From the NCBI RefSeq assembly GCF_039535095.1, contig NZ_BAAAWN010000001.1, positions 1,302,001-1,366,000 on the forward strand: a stretch of DNA of 64,000 nucleotides. The letters are read 5' to 3'. The translations under genes were made by a program, and so were the position numbers. This DNA is from Arthrobacter ramosus. Its GTDB lineage: Bacteria; Actinomycetota; Actinomycetes; Actinomycetales; Micrococcaceae. The notes beneath the pieces were generated by a model. It worked only from the letters and a program-made list of their open reading frames with translations, did not search any database and had not been told where the DNA came from. Below are positions 1 through 8,946 of this stretch, in pieces (position 1 is the stretch's first letter; every line of letters starts with the position of its first letter).

Positions 1-65
1 GTTCGCTCCTGTCCGGAGTGTTGCTGTCTTACACCCCAGCTTCATTTCTTAGAGAAAGAGACCCG

Positions 66-1088
66 ATGGCTAACATCGTAATCAGATCCGACGAGGCCAA
101 TGCCGCTGCGACAGCGCTGACATTGGCCGCGAGAAACCACTCCGTCTGCCTCCTCACACTCGCTCTCGCGCCGGGGGAGCACGATTTCAGCTATTTCGGG
201 GAGCGACGCACACTTCCGCTCCGCAGGGTGGAGGAACTGGACCCATCGGCGCCGAGGGTGGGCATTGTCTTCGCCGAGGGAGAAGACATAAAAGCCGGCA
301 TCAGAAGTGTCGTGGGTTCAACGTCCCCAGATCTGCTGGTCATCATCGGCGGGGGCATCACAGCGGCTGTCGAATCCACGGAAGCGGCACAGAGTCTCGG
401 TTTCGACGTTTGCAGGATTCTTCTGGCGGGGGCCTTCCTTGTCGGGGGCAATGCCTCCGCGGTCAGGTCTGAGAAGCAAGGGGTATTGGCGGGCTTCCTG
501 GCTCCGGGAACGCCGGCGCCAGTGGTGGAGCTGGCTGAATCAACGTTTCCGCAGATTTCCATCGGCGACGCCTTCAGCGTGGCACTTTCGAGCGTCAACG
601 CGCTCTTCCACCTTCCTCCGATGATCCTGAACGCCATGAGCGTCGAGAGGGCCGACGACGTCCGATTCTATGTCGAAGGGTTCGGCGACAGCGTCTCCAG
701 GCTCCTGCTTGAGCTCGACGCAGATCGTCTCCGACTCGGTGCCGCGCTAGGCCGCGTCCTCGTGCCCATCGAGGAACTCAATGACAGATACAGTGGCGAT
801 GCTGACAAACACGGAACGACTCTCAGGGAAAAGGTCAACTCCCCGCTTTCCACCCAGTCCATCAAACTGCCCTCCAGCTTCCACCACCGGTTCCTGGCGC
901 ACGAATTACGGTCCACGTTCGCGCCGATGTCCGAACTGGCCGACGCACTGGGCGTTGATGTACCTACGATCAGGTCAGTCGTTAGACTCGGCGAAATCCT
1001 GCTGGGTTCCGAACTCGGGCCTGAGGCGCGGGCCGCGGCGGGCAAGTTCCTGGGCTTGATCGACGCGAAAGCGGATTCGGCCCGCTAA
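66..1088 (+). CDS. Opine (octopine/nopaline) dehydrogenase-like protein, degenerate nucleotide site
   Basis: This 340-residue protein resembles the octopine/nopaline dehydrogenase family in its C-terminal half. A segment around residues 180-240 holds NALFHLPPMILNAM and later FYVEGFGDSVSRL, matching the family stretch with the catalytic histidine and the helical substrate domain. Family members join an amino acid to a keto acid with NAD(P)H. The N-terminus has the strand-helix rhythm of a Rossmann fold but lacks the GxGxxG/A loop: the expected place reads IRSDEANAAA. It may therefore bind nucleotide poorly or have another role. I chose the ATG at 66 because GAGAAAGAG precedes it. A GTG at 18 would add 16 residues that do not look coding. 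It stands alone on this strand. Confidence 0.65.
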   Translation: MANIVIRSDEANAAATALTLAARNHSVCLLTLALAPGEHDFSYFGERRTLPLRRVEELDPSAPRVGIVFAEGEDIKAGIRSVVGSTSPDLLVIIGGGITAAVESTEAAQSLGFDVCRILLAGAFLVGGNASAVRSEKQGVLAGFLAPGTPAPVVELAESTFPQISIGDAFSVALSSVNALFHLPPMILNAMSVERADDVRFYVEGFGDSVSRLLLELDADRLRLGAALGRVLVPIEELNDRYSGDADKHGTTLREKVNSPLSTQSIKLPSSFHHRFLAHELRSTFAPMSELADALGVDVPTIRSVVRLGEILLGSELGPEARAAAGKFLGLIDAKADSAR

Positions 1089-1418
1089 CTGGCGGATCGG
1101 CGGCGACTCACGACAGGCCAAGACCGGCGCCGGCGGCCGGTTCATCATGGGGGTGCACTCCTCGTAAGCCGCCGGGTCATCAGTGATGGCCGGGGCGAGC
1201 GCTATGTCTCATCTTTGATCCGATCTATCCCCGAAGTTGCGGGCACGGGAGGGCTCGATGGAATAGTTGACGGACAGCTTCTTAGTCGACCCCGGTCAAA
1301 TAGCCACCTCTGGATCGCCGAGCGACAGGTCGGCGCCATGCCCCGGATCCGCGGGAGAGCGAAGATGCTCGGTGATTGGTTTGTGTTGGCGAGGCTTCCC
1401 CAAAGATAGGATCCAAAC
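1089..1418. other. Intergenic stretch, no gene seen
   Basis: These 330 bases hold no convincing gene on either strand. Only short overlapping frames without a ribosome site are present. The right end should contain the promoter of the protease gene that follows. Confidence 0.5.
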
Positions 1419-2249
1419 ATGATTCAACAGTTGCCAACGCGATTCTCGCCGTATTCTCTTAAGAGTGTTCGGATTCAAGTCCTGGATATCAACGGCACAA
1501 CCGTGCTTCAAGCTTCGGGTTTCCTCGTGTCGCACCACGGCAGCATGTGGTTGGTGACAAACGACCACGTTGTATCTGGATTCAACTTCGAAAGCCGACG
1601 GCCCCGGGAACGCGATCGAATATGGCTCGATTGGGCAGAGAACGGCAGTAGCCGTCCCAACAGGATTCGTGTGCATCTGCCGACGCCAGACGCTGAAGCG
1701 CCGGAAGCGTTGTTCGAAGAATTGAGTCCTGCCCGCATTGATATGGATCTCTACGATGCGAGCAAGAACGAGCTCTGGAAATCGGTCAAGAGTCCTCCAA
1801 CCAACGGGAGCCTATTAGCTGATGTGGTGGGCATTGAGATTCCGAAGGAAGAGCAAGAACGGCTTCCGTTGGCTGACTATTGCTATTTCTGGAACGGCGA
1901 GCACCCATACTTCGAAGTCACTGACCGTGTCTGGGTTGTCGGCTATCCGGCCTCCGTGGGCAAACACGTTCCAACAACCCCTATCTGGACAAGTGGTTCC
2001 GTAGCAAGCGAGCCAGAGATTGGATTGGATAGCCGCTTCTTCATTGACAGCAGGACGCGCCCAGGACAATCCGGATCGCCGGTTATAGTCCATAGGCAGT
2101 CGAGATACCTGGACGAGGCGGGTGGCCTCGGGGAAGAGCTTCCGGAAAAGGCGATCCTGTTGGGTGTATATAGTGGACGTACTGACGAGAAGTCGGATAT
2201 CGGTTCGGTCTGGAAGACAAGCGTGCTGTCAAGGATATTCAACGCATAG
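1419..2249 (+). CDS. Trypsin-like serine protease domain protein
   Basis: This 276-residue protein has the S1 (chymotrypsin/trypsin) catalytic triad in order: His in LVTNDHVVSG (about residue 50), Asp in LLADVVGIEIP (about 137), and Ser in RPGQSGSPVIV (about 217). There is no signal peptide or membrane segment, so a cytoplasmic location is likely. An acidic insertion of roughly 60 residues lies between the His and Asp motifs. AGGA lies about 8 bases before the ATG. Stand-alone cytoplasmic trypsin-like proteases of this size occur in bacterial stress and defence loci, but nothing next to this one identifies a substrate. The protease fold is clear; the role is unknown. Confidence 0.8.
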   Translation: MIQQLPTRFSPYSLKSVRIQVLDINGTTVLQASGFLVSHHGSMWLVTNDHVVSGFNFESRRPRERDRIWLDWAENGSSRPNRIRVHLPTPDAEAPEALFEELSPARIDMDLYDASKNELWKSVKSPPTNGSLLADVVGIEIPKEEQERLPLADYCYFWNGEHPYFEVTDRVWVVGYPASVGKHVPTTPIWTSGSVASEPEIGLDSRFFIDSRTRPGQSGSPVIVHRQSRYLDEAGGLGEELPEKAILLGVYSGRTDEKSDIGSVWKTSVLSRIFNA

Positions 2250-2340
2250 CCGGGCTAAATCCCCGGTTATTGTCGCAAAATCAGCTCTGTGCGGGAAATG
2301 GGGCATGGGCATGTGGCGACGTGATTGTTCCTCGCGAGTG

Positions 2341-2595
2341 TCATTCAGCCGTCTCGCCATAGGAGATCTTCGCTACGCCGTCGATCTGCTCGATGGTCAC
2401 TACGGCTGCTTGCATGGCTTTAGGCGAAGCTGTGAGCTTGAGGATGATGTCCTGGGATTTCTCGTTTAGAAAGGTTTCACCAAGCAGGTCCGCTTTCATG
2501 CTCAGAGCGACGTAGATCGGGCGGCTCGCTACAAGGCCGTCGCGGGAATGGAAGGCAGAGCCGACCGTTGGGCCCGGTGTATCGGTGATCTTCAT
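2341..2595 (-). CDS. Small hypothetical protein
   Basis: This 84-residue reading frame is soluble and looks coding (MKITDTPGPTVGSAFHSRDG at the start). It matches no family I recognise. The ribosome site is weak and the gene lies alone between the convergent ends of the protease and phosphodiesterase genes. The 257 bases beyond its start, up to 2852, show no other gene. Confidence 0.4.
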   Translation of the reverse strand: MKITDTPGPTVGSAFHSRDGLVASRPIYVALSMKADLLGETFLNEKSQDIILKLTASPKAMQAAVVTIEQIDGVAKISYGETAE

Positions 2596-2852
2596 AGATT
2601 GCGTGAGCTTGAAGATTACGATGTGGGCTGTTTGGGCTGCTTTGAGCTCCGCCGATGAAGCGCCCGGCTGTTAAGGGCGGGCGCTTGGCTGAGAGTTTGG
2701 GTCCCCGGCGTTGGGCGCCCGGCCGGGGGCGGGTTTTTCCAGCGCGCGTGATCCACATCAACCGCATTCCGGTACCCAGGTTTTAGTCGCTTTTCTCCTG
2801 ATCTGCAGAGCCTTTACCGGTAAGAAGTGGCCGCTGGTAGATCGACGTTCAG

Positions 2853-3635
2853 TTATACTCGTGCCGTGTTGGCCTCGGAGAATGTGGGGAAGAGCGAAGT
2901 GAACTCGTGGCTGGCCAGCAGCAGCCGGCGGGCATATTCGGGCAGGTTGGACGCGGACATGTCGACGTTCAACTCAACGATGCGTCGCACGTCTCCATGG
3001 TTTTCGAGAAGGGAACCAGCGACAAGGTAGCCCCCATCGTGCAGCTCATCGACGATGGGACGGGTCAATTGTTCCAATGGGATAAGGGCTACAGACGCAC
3101 CGAGCATTTTGATCACGTCGCGCCAGTTGGAGGTGACGTCGTGGGAGTGGAAACCGAGTCCCCTTCCCATTGGCGCGTCCCCCCACTCGTCGGCGAAGGC
3201 GCTCAACGTGAGTGAGTCGAAGCTCGTGAACAGGCAGCGCTGCAGGTCGCCTTCAGGCCGGTCCCGGAGGAACTTGGCTAGAGGACGTGCAGCGTCCGGG
3301 GCCTTGATTTCAACCTGTAGCAGCACCGTTGTCGCGTCTAGGGTTTCCTTGAGTGTGGGTACGCGCTGTCCCTCGCCGAGATCGACGCTTCGTACCTGCT
3401 CGAGCGTGAGTTCTTCCACGGGTGTGTGCAGGTGCGGGCTCGGCGCTGCGGCGGTGCGGGCGAGAGTCCGGTCGTGCAGAATCACGAGCTCGCCGTCGGC
3501 GGTTACTTTCACGTCGAATTCGATTTCGTCGACGCCGGCATGCTCTGCGCTGGCGAAACCGAGCAGCGTGTTCTCCGGTGCGCCGGCCATGTTGCCGCGA
3601 TGCCCGGCGAATACGAATGTGCGGTGTGTTGTCAT
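2853..3635 (-). CDS. ugpQ: Glycerophosphodiester phosphodiesterase family protein
   Basis: This 260-residue enzyme of the GDPD family should hydrolyse glycerophosphodiesters to sn-glycerol 3-phosphate plus the alcohol. Visible signatures are AGHRGNMAGAPENTLLGF (residues 8-25; the HR and E-N-T of the metal/catalytic site), EIEFDVKVTADGELVILHD (about 35-55; E, D and second catalytic His) and VEIKAPD (about 110). No signal peptide is present, so it acts in the cytoplasm on imported substrate. I chose the ATG at 3635, preceded by AGAGGAAC, rather than the upstream in-frame start. It is the last gene of the importer operon, 44 bases after the inositol monophosphatase. Confidence 0.9.
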   Translation of the reverse strand: MTTHRTFVFAGHRGNMAGAPENTLLGFASAEHAGVDEIEFDVKVTADGELVILHDRTLARTAAAPSPHLHTPVEELTLEQVRSVDLGEGQRVPTLKETLDATTVLLQVEIKAPDAARPLAKFLRDRPEGDLQRCLFTSFDSLTLSAFADEWGDAPMGRGLGFHSHDVTSNWRDVIKMLGASVALIPLEQLTRPIVDELHDGGYLVAGSLLENHGDVRRIVELNVDMSASNLPEYARRLLLASHEFTSLFPTFSEANTARV

Positions 3636-3679
3636 TAGGTTCCTCTGTTCAATCAAAAAGTGTGGGTGGGGGGGTGATA

Positions 3680-4477
3680 TCAGGTAAGCAGCGGGTCGAG
3701 TTCGTGTGCCAGCTGTGTGTTTGCGACCAGGAGCAGCTCAGAGGACGGTCTACCGCCTCCGAGTCCGCGGACGTCGGCGCCGGCTTGTGCGGCGATGAGA
3801 GTGGCCGCCGCATAGTCCCAGATAGGAAGGCCCCGGTGGAAGTACCCATCGATACGTCCCTCCGCGACGCCGCAGATGTCCAGGGCGGCTGTTCCGGCGA
3901 GCCGGAAGTCCCGGACCCGCAGGGCGCAGGCGTTGACGTCGCGGAGAACCAGCTCTCGTTTGCTGAGGTCGTACGGGAATCCGGTGGATACGAGCGCCTT
4001 CTCGAGCGGCACGTTCTCGTTGACGCGCAGCTCCACACCGTTGAGGTGCGCCGTGTGCCCGGCAGCGGCGGTGTACTCGGAGCCCAATGCCGGGGCGTAC
4101 ACGCACCCGGCGACCGAGATGCGGGTGCCGTCGGCCTGCTCGGTTGTCGCCGCGATGGATACAGCCCAGTAGGGCGAGCCATAGAGGTAATTCACGGTGC
4201 CGTCGATGGGATCGACAATCCAGATGATCCCGCTGCTGCCGCCGTCCGTTTGCCCGCTTTCCTCGCCGAAAAACCCGTCATCCGGGCGCGCGGTCCGCAG
4301 CCGGTCGCGGATGAGCGTTTCCACAGCAGTGTCGGCTTGCGTGACGATGTCCAGCTGGCTGGACTTCGTGGAGGCAACGCTGATTCCGTCGTTGCGCATG
4401 TTTGCGGCCAAGGCTCCCGCCTCCGTGGCGACGCTTCGGGCGATGGCGAGCAGTTCCAATGGATCGGTGTTCGTCAA
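3680..4477 (-). CDS. Inositol monophosphatase family protein
   Basis: This 265-residue enzyme of the lithium-sensitive Mg-dependent phosphatase superfamily shows the motifs FFGEESG (metal-binding Glu), WIVDPIDGTVNYLYG (metal-binding DPIDGT) and GLPIWDYAAATLIAAQAG (substrate/metal WDYAA). It should release phosphate from inositol phosphate or a similar sugar phosphate. The best start is TTG at 4477, with AAAGGAACC upstream. An in-frame extension to 4765 runs through the neighbouring permease and is not credible. Its place between an ABC importer and a glycerophosphodiesterase suggests it dephosphorylates a product of glycerophosphoinositol cleavage. The family also includes histidinol-phosphatases and sugar phosphatases, so the substrate is inferred. 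Confidence 0.85.
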   Translation of the reverse strand: MTNTDPLELLAIARSVATEAGALAANMRNDGISVASTKSSQLDIVTQADTAVETLIRDRLRTARPDDGFFGEESGQTDGGSSGIIWIVDPIDGTVNYLYGSPYWAVSIAATTEQADGTRISVAGCVYAPALGSEYTAAAGHTAHLNGVELRVNENVPLEKALVSTGFPYDLSKRELVLRDVNACALRVRDFRLAGTAALDICGVAEGRIDGYFHRGLPIWDYAAATLIAAQAGADVRGLGGGRPSSELLLVANTQLAHELDPLLT

Positions 4478-4551
4478 GGTGATTTCGGTTCCTTTTGCGT
4501 GGGTGGTGGGGACATGGTCGCCTGAGCAGGCAACTCGATGGGCGGCATGGA

Positions 4552-5376
4552 CTACTTCAATCCGCTTCGGGCAACGCTGGCGATGAATTGCTTTTGCAAA
4601 ATCAGGAAGATGATGATCATGGGTAGGGCGGCGAGCAAACCGGCGGACATCAACATGTTGTAGTCGGTGGTGCCGTAGCTGCTGCGGAGTTGGGCGATTC
4701 CGGGGCCGAGAGTGAGCTTGTCGATCGATCGGTTGACCACGATCGGCCAGAGCAGTTCTTTCCATTCCGAAAGCACGGTCAGGATCGCGACCGTGATGAT
4801 CCCGCCGCGGGCTAGAGGTATGACCATGGTGAACAGGATCCGCAGATGTGAGGCGCCGTCCACCCGGGCCGCTTCGATCAATTCCCGCGGGATGCCGCGG
4901 AAGAACTGATAGAGGAGGAACACCGCGAAGACGTCGAAGATCGATGGGAGGAACAAGGCGATGATGGTGTCGGTGAGTTTCATCCCCGAGATGATTGTGT
5001 AGTTCGGGATGATGAAGATGTCACCGGGCACCATGATCAACGCCAGGATGACGACGATGATGACGCGGGAACCGGGAACCTTGAGAACGGCAAGCGCATA
5101 GGCGGCGAGCGTGCCGACGACGAGAGTTCCGATCACCCGACCCGCAGAGGCGAGGATCGTGTTCATCAGGAGTGTCATGAACGGTATTCGGTCGAAGACC
5201 GCCTTGGCTCCATCGAGGGTGAGGGGGTCCGGGATCAGTTTCGGTGGGAGCGTGAGGGTCTGGCTTGTGGTCATCAGGGCGGTTGCGGCCATCCAAGCGA
5301 ACGGCGCCAGGGTCGCGAGGGCGACGACCGTGACGATGGCGTAGGTCCACCAGCGGGAGCGGCTCGTGAGAAGCAT
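4552..5376 (-). CDS. ABC importer inner-membrane permease, MalG/UgpE type
   Basis: This 274-residue protein has six predicted transmembrane helices and the permease EAA loop RELIEAARVDGASHLRILF (about residues 164-182), which contacts the shared ATPase. It belongs to the carbohydrate uptake (CUT1) class of MalG/UgpE permeases. Its ATG overlaps the stop of the partner permease as TGATG, and GAGGACGG supplies the ribosome site, so the two are translationally coupled. No ATP-binding subunit is encoded nearby. Many actinobacterial CUT1 importers borrow a common MsmK/UgpC-type ATPase from elsewhere. Confidence 0.92.
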   Translation of the reverse strand: MLLTSRSRWWTYAIVTVVALATLAPFAWMAATALMTTSQTLTLPPKLIPDPLTLDGAKAVFDRIPFMTLLMNTILASAGRVIGTLVVGTLAAYALAVLKVPGSRVIIVVILALIMVPGDIFIIPNYTIISGMKLTDTIIALFLPSIFDVFAVFLLYQFFRGIPRELIEAARVDGASHLRILFTMVIPLARGGIITVAILTVLSEWKELLWPIVVNRSIDKLTLGPGIAQLRSSYGTTDYNMLMSAGLLAALPMIIIFLILQKQFIASVARSGLK

Positions 5377-6338
5377 CAGCCGTCCTCCCCGTAGTGCACA
5401 AAGCGACGTTGCGCTCGGAACAGCACGAGCGAGATGACCATGATGATCACGAACAGCAACAGCGAAACCGCTGCGGCATAGCCGCGGTCGCCCATGTTGA
5501 GGAACGCGAGCTGATAGTAGTAATACACGGCTGTAATCCCATAGTTCACTGAGGCAGATTGATCTGGCGGCAGCAGGACGTAGACCACGTCGAATAGTTT
5601 CAGCGTGCCGATGATTGTGGTGAGGGTCACGAAGAACAGCGACGGGCTCAGAAGTGGCACCGTGATCGAGAAGAACCGGCGCACGGGCCCGGCCCCATCG
5701 AGAGTGGCAGCTTCGTAGACTTCCGAGGGGAGGTCCTGCAAGCCTGCATAGAGGATGATTGTCGGGACGCTGAACGACAGGAAGACCACGATTACCGTGA
5801 CGACAACCGTGAGACCAGCGGCACTTCCGAACCAGCTGACAGGTTTGGCGCCCAGCGCCTGGATGATCGCGTTGATGAGACCGTACTGGGTCTGGAACAG
5901 CCATCCGAAAAGCAGGATGGCCGCGGTCGGGAGTGTCACCGCTGGAAGAAAAATGATGGTCCGGAATGCCGTGGCTCCGCGGAAACGCCCCTGCATGAGC
6001 ACCGCGCACAGCAGCGAAACAATCACGACGGTGGGGGCGATGACGACGGTGAATTTGAAGGTGTTGATCAGCGCGATACCGAGCTGACTATCGGAGAACA
6101 TCCTGGTGTAGTTGTCGAGTCCGGTGAACCTCGCCGATCCGAACGCGCCGGCGTTATTGAACGACAGCCAGACGTTGTAGCCGAACCCGTAGAAACGGAA
6201 GACCAAGAGACCTGCGAGCAATGGAAGCAGGAAGAGGAATCCGATTCGTGCGTCTCGCCGGCCGAGCTTGCGCCGCCCCTGGGGGCGCCGCAAGCTCGGT
6301 TCGGCACTCTGGGAGCGCACGAGGGTGCGACTTGTCAT
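5376..6338 (-). CDS. ABC importer inner-membrane permease, MalF/UgpA type
   Basis: This 320-residue permease has a basic cytoplasmic N-terminal tail (about 30 residues) followed by six transmembrane helices. The EAA loop reads SEVYEAATLDGAGPVRRFF (about residues 203-221). It is the MalF/UgpA-type partner of the next permease. Its ATG overlaps the binding-protein stop by four bases (ATGA), and its own stop overlaps the next start, so the three genes form one tightly coupled transcript. Confidence 0.92.
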   Translation of the reverse strand: MTSRTLVRSQSAEPSLRRPQGRRKLGRRDARIGFLFLLPLLAGLLVFRFYGFGYNVWLSFNNAGAFGSARFTGLDNYTRMFSDSQLGIALINTFKFTVVIAPTVVIVSLLCAVLMQGRFRGATAFRTIIFLPAVTLPTAAILLFGWLFQTQYGLINAIIQALGAKPVSWFGSAAGLTVVVTVIVVFLSFSVPTIILYAGLQDLPSEVYEAATLDGAGPVRRFFSITVPLLSPSLFFVTLTTIIGTLKLFDVVYVLLPPDQSASVNYGITAVYYYYQLAFLNMGDRGYAAAVSLLLFVIIMVISLVLFRAQRRFVHYGEDG

Positions 6339-7633
6339 TTGCTCAGGAACGATTTGGTCAGCAGTCCGTCAGCCTTCTGCGCCGCCTGTTCGGCGGTCAG
6401 CGAGCCTGCGAAGAAGGGTGCGGTGGCCGTACTCTCGAGCTCCGCGAAGACCGCCCGTGTCGCAGGGAACTCCGTGGTCGTGCGCAGGTACTGGTCGGGG
6501 AGCATCTTGTTGAAAGTCTCCTGGAGCCCGGCGATTGAACTGTTCGCCTTGAAGTACGCCGCCTTGACGTCGCTGGAAAGATTGGCCGGCTGGGCCGCGC
6601 CGCCCTCGGCGTGCAGTTTGGCGCCCTCATCCGATGTCAGGTACTTGATGAGCTTCCATGCTTCGTCCTTGTGGGACGAGTTTGCGTTCATCACGTACGA
6701 GAGCCCGTTGGTGTCCGACGCGTGCGAGCCGTTGATGGAAGGGGTTGGAACCGCAACGAAGGTGCCTGCCGGTACGTTAGCCTTCGAGAGCAGGGAGAGG
6801 AGGTAGGAAGGAATTCTTGACATCCCGATGTTGCCCGCGATGAGCGAAGTCGGTGCGTTGAAGTCGCCGGAGTCCTTGACCGCAGGGATGAGTCCTTGGT
6901 CCTGCAGGTCTTTGACCTTCTTGAATGCCTCGATTCCCTGAGGCGAGTTCACTGTGCCTTTACTGTCTTGAACGACGGTGCCGCCGAGCGAGCGAATGAT
7001 GCTCGACACTGGACCGTTGAGAACGTAGCCGTAGTACATGGACGGCGCAGACGTTTTCGCCTTGAGTTCTCCGGCGATCCGGACCATGTCATCCCACGTC
7101 CAGTTAGCCGTCGGGACATCGGTCACACCGAGCTTCTTGAAGACCGCTGTGTTGTAGACCCACATCCACACGTCCTGGTCCTTGGGGATGCCGTACTGCT
7201 TACCGTCGAAGTTGTACAGGTTCGTGATCTGCTGCGGATACAGGTCCTTCAGCGTTAGGTTGTCACGCTTGATGTACTCGTCCAAAGGCTGGAGCGCGCC
7301 GCCCTTGACGTAGTAGGGCGCTTTCGAGCTCTGCCACATCACGTCCGGTCCGCTCCCAGCCCCGAGGGACGCATCGAGTTTCGTGTAGTACTGGTCTTCG
7401 GGGACCTGTTCGAGCGTGACGTGGATAGTCGGGTTGGCCGCCTGAAAACCGTCGATGGCCTTTTGGACGCCCGGCTTGTCGGTGGGGTTCCAGATCTGCA
7501 GGCTCAGGTTGACGGTCCCGCCACTCCCGGTGCTTCCGCTTCCGGCAGTGGGAGAACAACCCGTGGTGCCGACTAGCGCGGCTACACCTACGGCGGCGAC
7601 GACGAGGGCGCGCCGGCGTGTGAATGAGTGCAT
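6335..7633 (-). CDS. ABC importer extracellular substrate-binding lipoprotein (family 1)
   Basis: This 432-residue lipoprotein has a signal peptide: basic MHSFTRRR, hydrophobic core, then lipobox-like VGTTGCS with the lipidated Cys near residue 26. A Gly/Ser-rich linker follows, then a family 1 solute-binding domain with typical landmarks such as the early LQIWNPTDK and DVMWQSSKAPY. It is the first gene of the importer operon and gives substrate specificity. The downstream phosphodiesterase and inositol phosphatase point to a glycerophosphodiester, glycerol phosphate or inositol conjugate, but the ligand cannot be read from sequence. Its promoter carries a LacI-type operator. Confidence 0.92.
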   Translation of the reverse strand: MHSFTRRRALVVAAVGVAALVGTTGCSPTAGSGSTGSGGTVNLSLQIWNPTDKPGVQKAIDGFQAANPTIHVTLEQVPEDQYYTKLDASLGAGSGPDVMWQSSKAPYYVKGGALQPLDEYIKRDNLTLKDLYPQQITNLYNFDGKQYGIPKDQDVWMWVYNTAVFKKLGVTDVPTANWTWDDMVRIAGELKAKTSAPSMYYGYVLNGPVSSIIRSLGGTVVQDSKGTVNSPQGIEAFKKVKDLQDQGLIPAVKDSGDFNAPTSLIAGNIGMSRIPSYLLSLLSKANVPAGTFVAVPTPSINGSHASDTNGLSYVMNANSSHKDEAWKLIKYLTSDEGAKLHAEGGAAQPANLSSDVKAAYFKANSSIAGLQETFNKMLPDQYLRTTTEFPATRAVFAELESTATAPFFAGSLTAEQAAQKADGLLTKSFLSK

Positions 7634-7783
7634 GATTCCTGTTCTTCCTTTGAGTGGGTGGCGTTGGCGCCTTGCAGCTCAAGGCGCCGGATTGGTGCTA
7701 CTGGGCCGCGGTGGCCGCTGGCTCCGTCGGGATTAGGTCAGACCGGTGATTTTCCTCTGGCATCTCCAATACTCTCCCGCTCC

Positions 7784-7811
7784 ATTGTGGGAACGTTCCC
7801 GGTATGTGCAA
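7784..7811 (-). promoter_or_regulatory. Predicted promoter of the importer operon
   Basis: Reading on the minus strand, TTGCAC (7806-7811) and CACAAT (7784-7789) are separated by 16 bases, fitting a housekeeping sigma-factor promoter about 150 bases before the binding-protein gene. The 12-bp palindrome recognised as a repressor site begins inside the spacer and touches the -10 box. Confidence 0.5.
7789..7800. promoter_or_regulatory. LacI-family operator upstream of importer operon
   Basis: GGGAACGTTCCC is a perfect 12-bp palindrome with the central CG typical of LacI-family sites. Its 11-bp core GGGAACGTTCC recurs at 10885-10895, before the LacI-type regulator gene. Its position across the predicted promoter spacer would block RNA polymerase, so repression by that regulator is the natural reading. 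Confidence 0.75.
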
Positions 7812-7890
7812 CACTGTACACCCGAGGAAGTGTCGAACAACACAATTTTTCCTAACGGCCATGAAGTGTTCACGGGTTGTATGCGGCTCG

Positions 7891-7910
7891 TTCCGTGTGA
7901 TTACACGGAA
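7891..7910. promoter_or_regulatory. 20-bp dyad upstream of the phosphate transporter (operator or attenuator)
   Basis: TTCCGTGTGATTACACGGAA has perfect 8-bp arms around GATT and is followed directly by TTTTT. As RNA this would be an 8-bp hairpin plus U-run, the form of an intrinsic terminator, yet no plus-strand gene lies upstream for it to terminate. It sits 58 bases before the PiT transporter start. It is either an operator or a leader attenuator. The rest of the 335-base gap (7634-7968) holds the divergent importer promoter. Confidence 0.5.
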
Positions 7911-7968
7911 TTTTTCCGGCAGGCTCAATTCGGAGATGCGGCGGGAAGGTTCCCGTCAGGAGGTAGCG

Positions 7969-8925
7969 ATGGATCAGATAACGGTGATCCTTGCAGTTGT
8001 TTTCGCGGTCTTGGTCGGACGTAACGACGGGGCCCCCCTTGTTGCCCTCGCCATCCGATCACTGCATCAACGAATCTGGTGGCCGCCTCTTGTCCTGCTC
8101 ATCGCGATAGTTGGCGTACCCTTTTCCGGCGTTCACGGTGTTGCGAGCACGCTTGCGGAAATGTTCAGGGTTTCAACAGGGGGGTCCGGGTGGGGGTTGG
8201 CTGTTCTGCTTGTTTCGACGATCGCGACTCTCGTGGTCTCGACCGCGACCGGCATTCCCACGTCCATCACGCTTGCCCTTGTGGGGGCATCGGCCGGCGC
8301 GCAAGTAGCGGGCGGCGGGTTGGACGCTGGACGGGTTCTACGCGTGCTGCTTCTCGCGGCAGCCGGACCGGTGGCCGCCTGGATCCTTGCGCTGGTGGTA
8401 ACGAGGATTCTCACGTTGGCTCGCGGCCGGCACGTCGAGCGGGCAGTGCGGTGGCAGCAGGTCACCGGGTTCGTTGCCACCGCGATCGCATACGGTGCCA
8501 ACGACGGGCAGAAACTCCTCGCCGTTTTCGCCGTGCTGTTCGGTGCCGGCGCGACCGTAGCAGCTCAGGATCCTCGCGTTGTGCTTACGGTGGTCGGCTG
8601 CTTTGCCGCGGGGATCGTGGTTGGTCTAAGGCGCAGCGCCCATGCGCTTCGCCAGGGGGTGCTGCGCCCCAAGCCCTACCAGGTCGCCTCCACGCTGTGG
8701 TCCAGCGCGTCGGCAGTAATGCTCGGAGCTGTCGGAGGAGCACCGATGAGCATGACCCAATCCATCACTGGCGCGCTTATCGGCTCCGCCCCTCCCCGCG
8801 AATGGAGGCGCGTGCGCTGGGAACAATCACGCCGCATCGTGCTCGCGTGGGTGTGGACCCTCCCCGTTGCGGCGGTGATCGGTTGGGCGCTCACCCTGAC
8901 AATCACGCCTCTGGGCAACAACTAA
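7969..8925 (+). CDS. pit: Inorganic phosphate transporter, PiT family
   Basis: This 318-residue polytopic membrane protein of the PiT family imports phosphate with a cation. Two inverted family signatures are visible: GRNDGAPLVALAIRS near residue 18 and YGANDGQKLLAVFAVLF near 180, each with the conserved (G/A)-N-D-G core. About nine to ten hydrophobic segments are present. The start at 7969 has an ideal AGGAGG site 5 bases upstream. An in-frame extension to 7804 crosses the leader dyad and is unlikely. It forms an operon with the DUF47 gene 21 bases downstream, the usual PiT/PhoU-like pairing. Confidence 0.9.
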   Translation: MDQITVILAVVFAVLVGRNDGAPLVALAIRSLHQRIWWPPLVLLIAIVGVPFSGVHGVASTLAEMFRVSTGGSGWGLAVLLVSTIATLVVSTATGIPTSITLALVGASAGAQVAGGGLDAGRVLRVLLLAAAGPVAAWILALVVTRILTLARGRHVERAVRWQQVTGFVATAIAYGANDGQKLLAVFAVLFGAGATVAAQDPRVVLTVVGCFAAGIVVGLRRSAHALRQGVLRPKPYQVASTLWSSASAVMLGAVGGAPMSMTQSITGALIGSAPPREWRRVRWEQSRRIVLAWVWTLPVAAVIGWALTLTITPLGNN

Positions 8926-8946
8926 ACGGATCTCAAGGAGAAACTG

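Noticed and set aside
7861..7968. PHO box (direct GTTCAC repeats) before the phosphate transporter
   Set aside because: Only a single weak GTTCAC-like unit is seen, without the expected repeat spacing.
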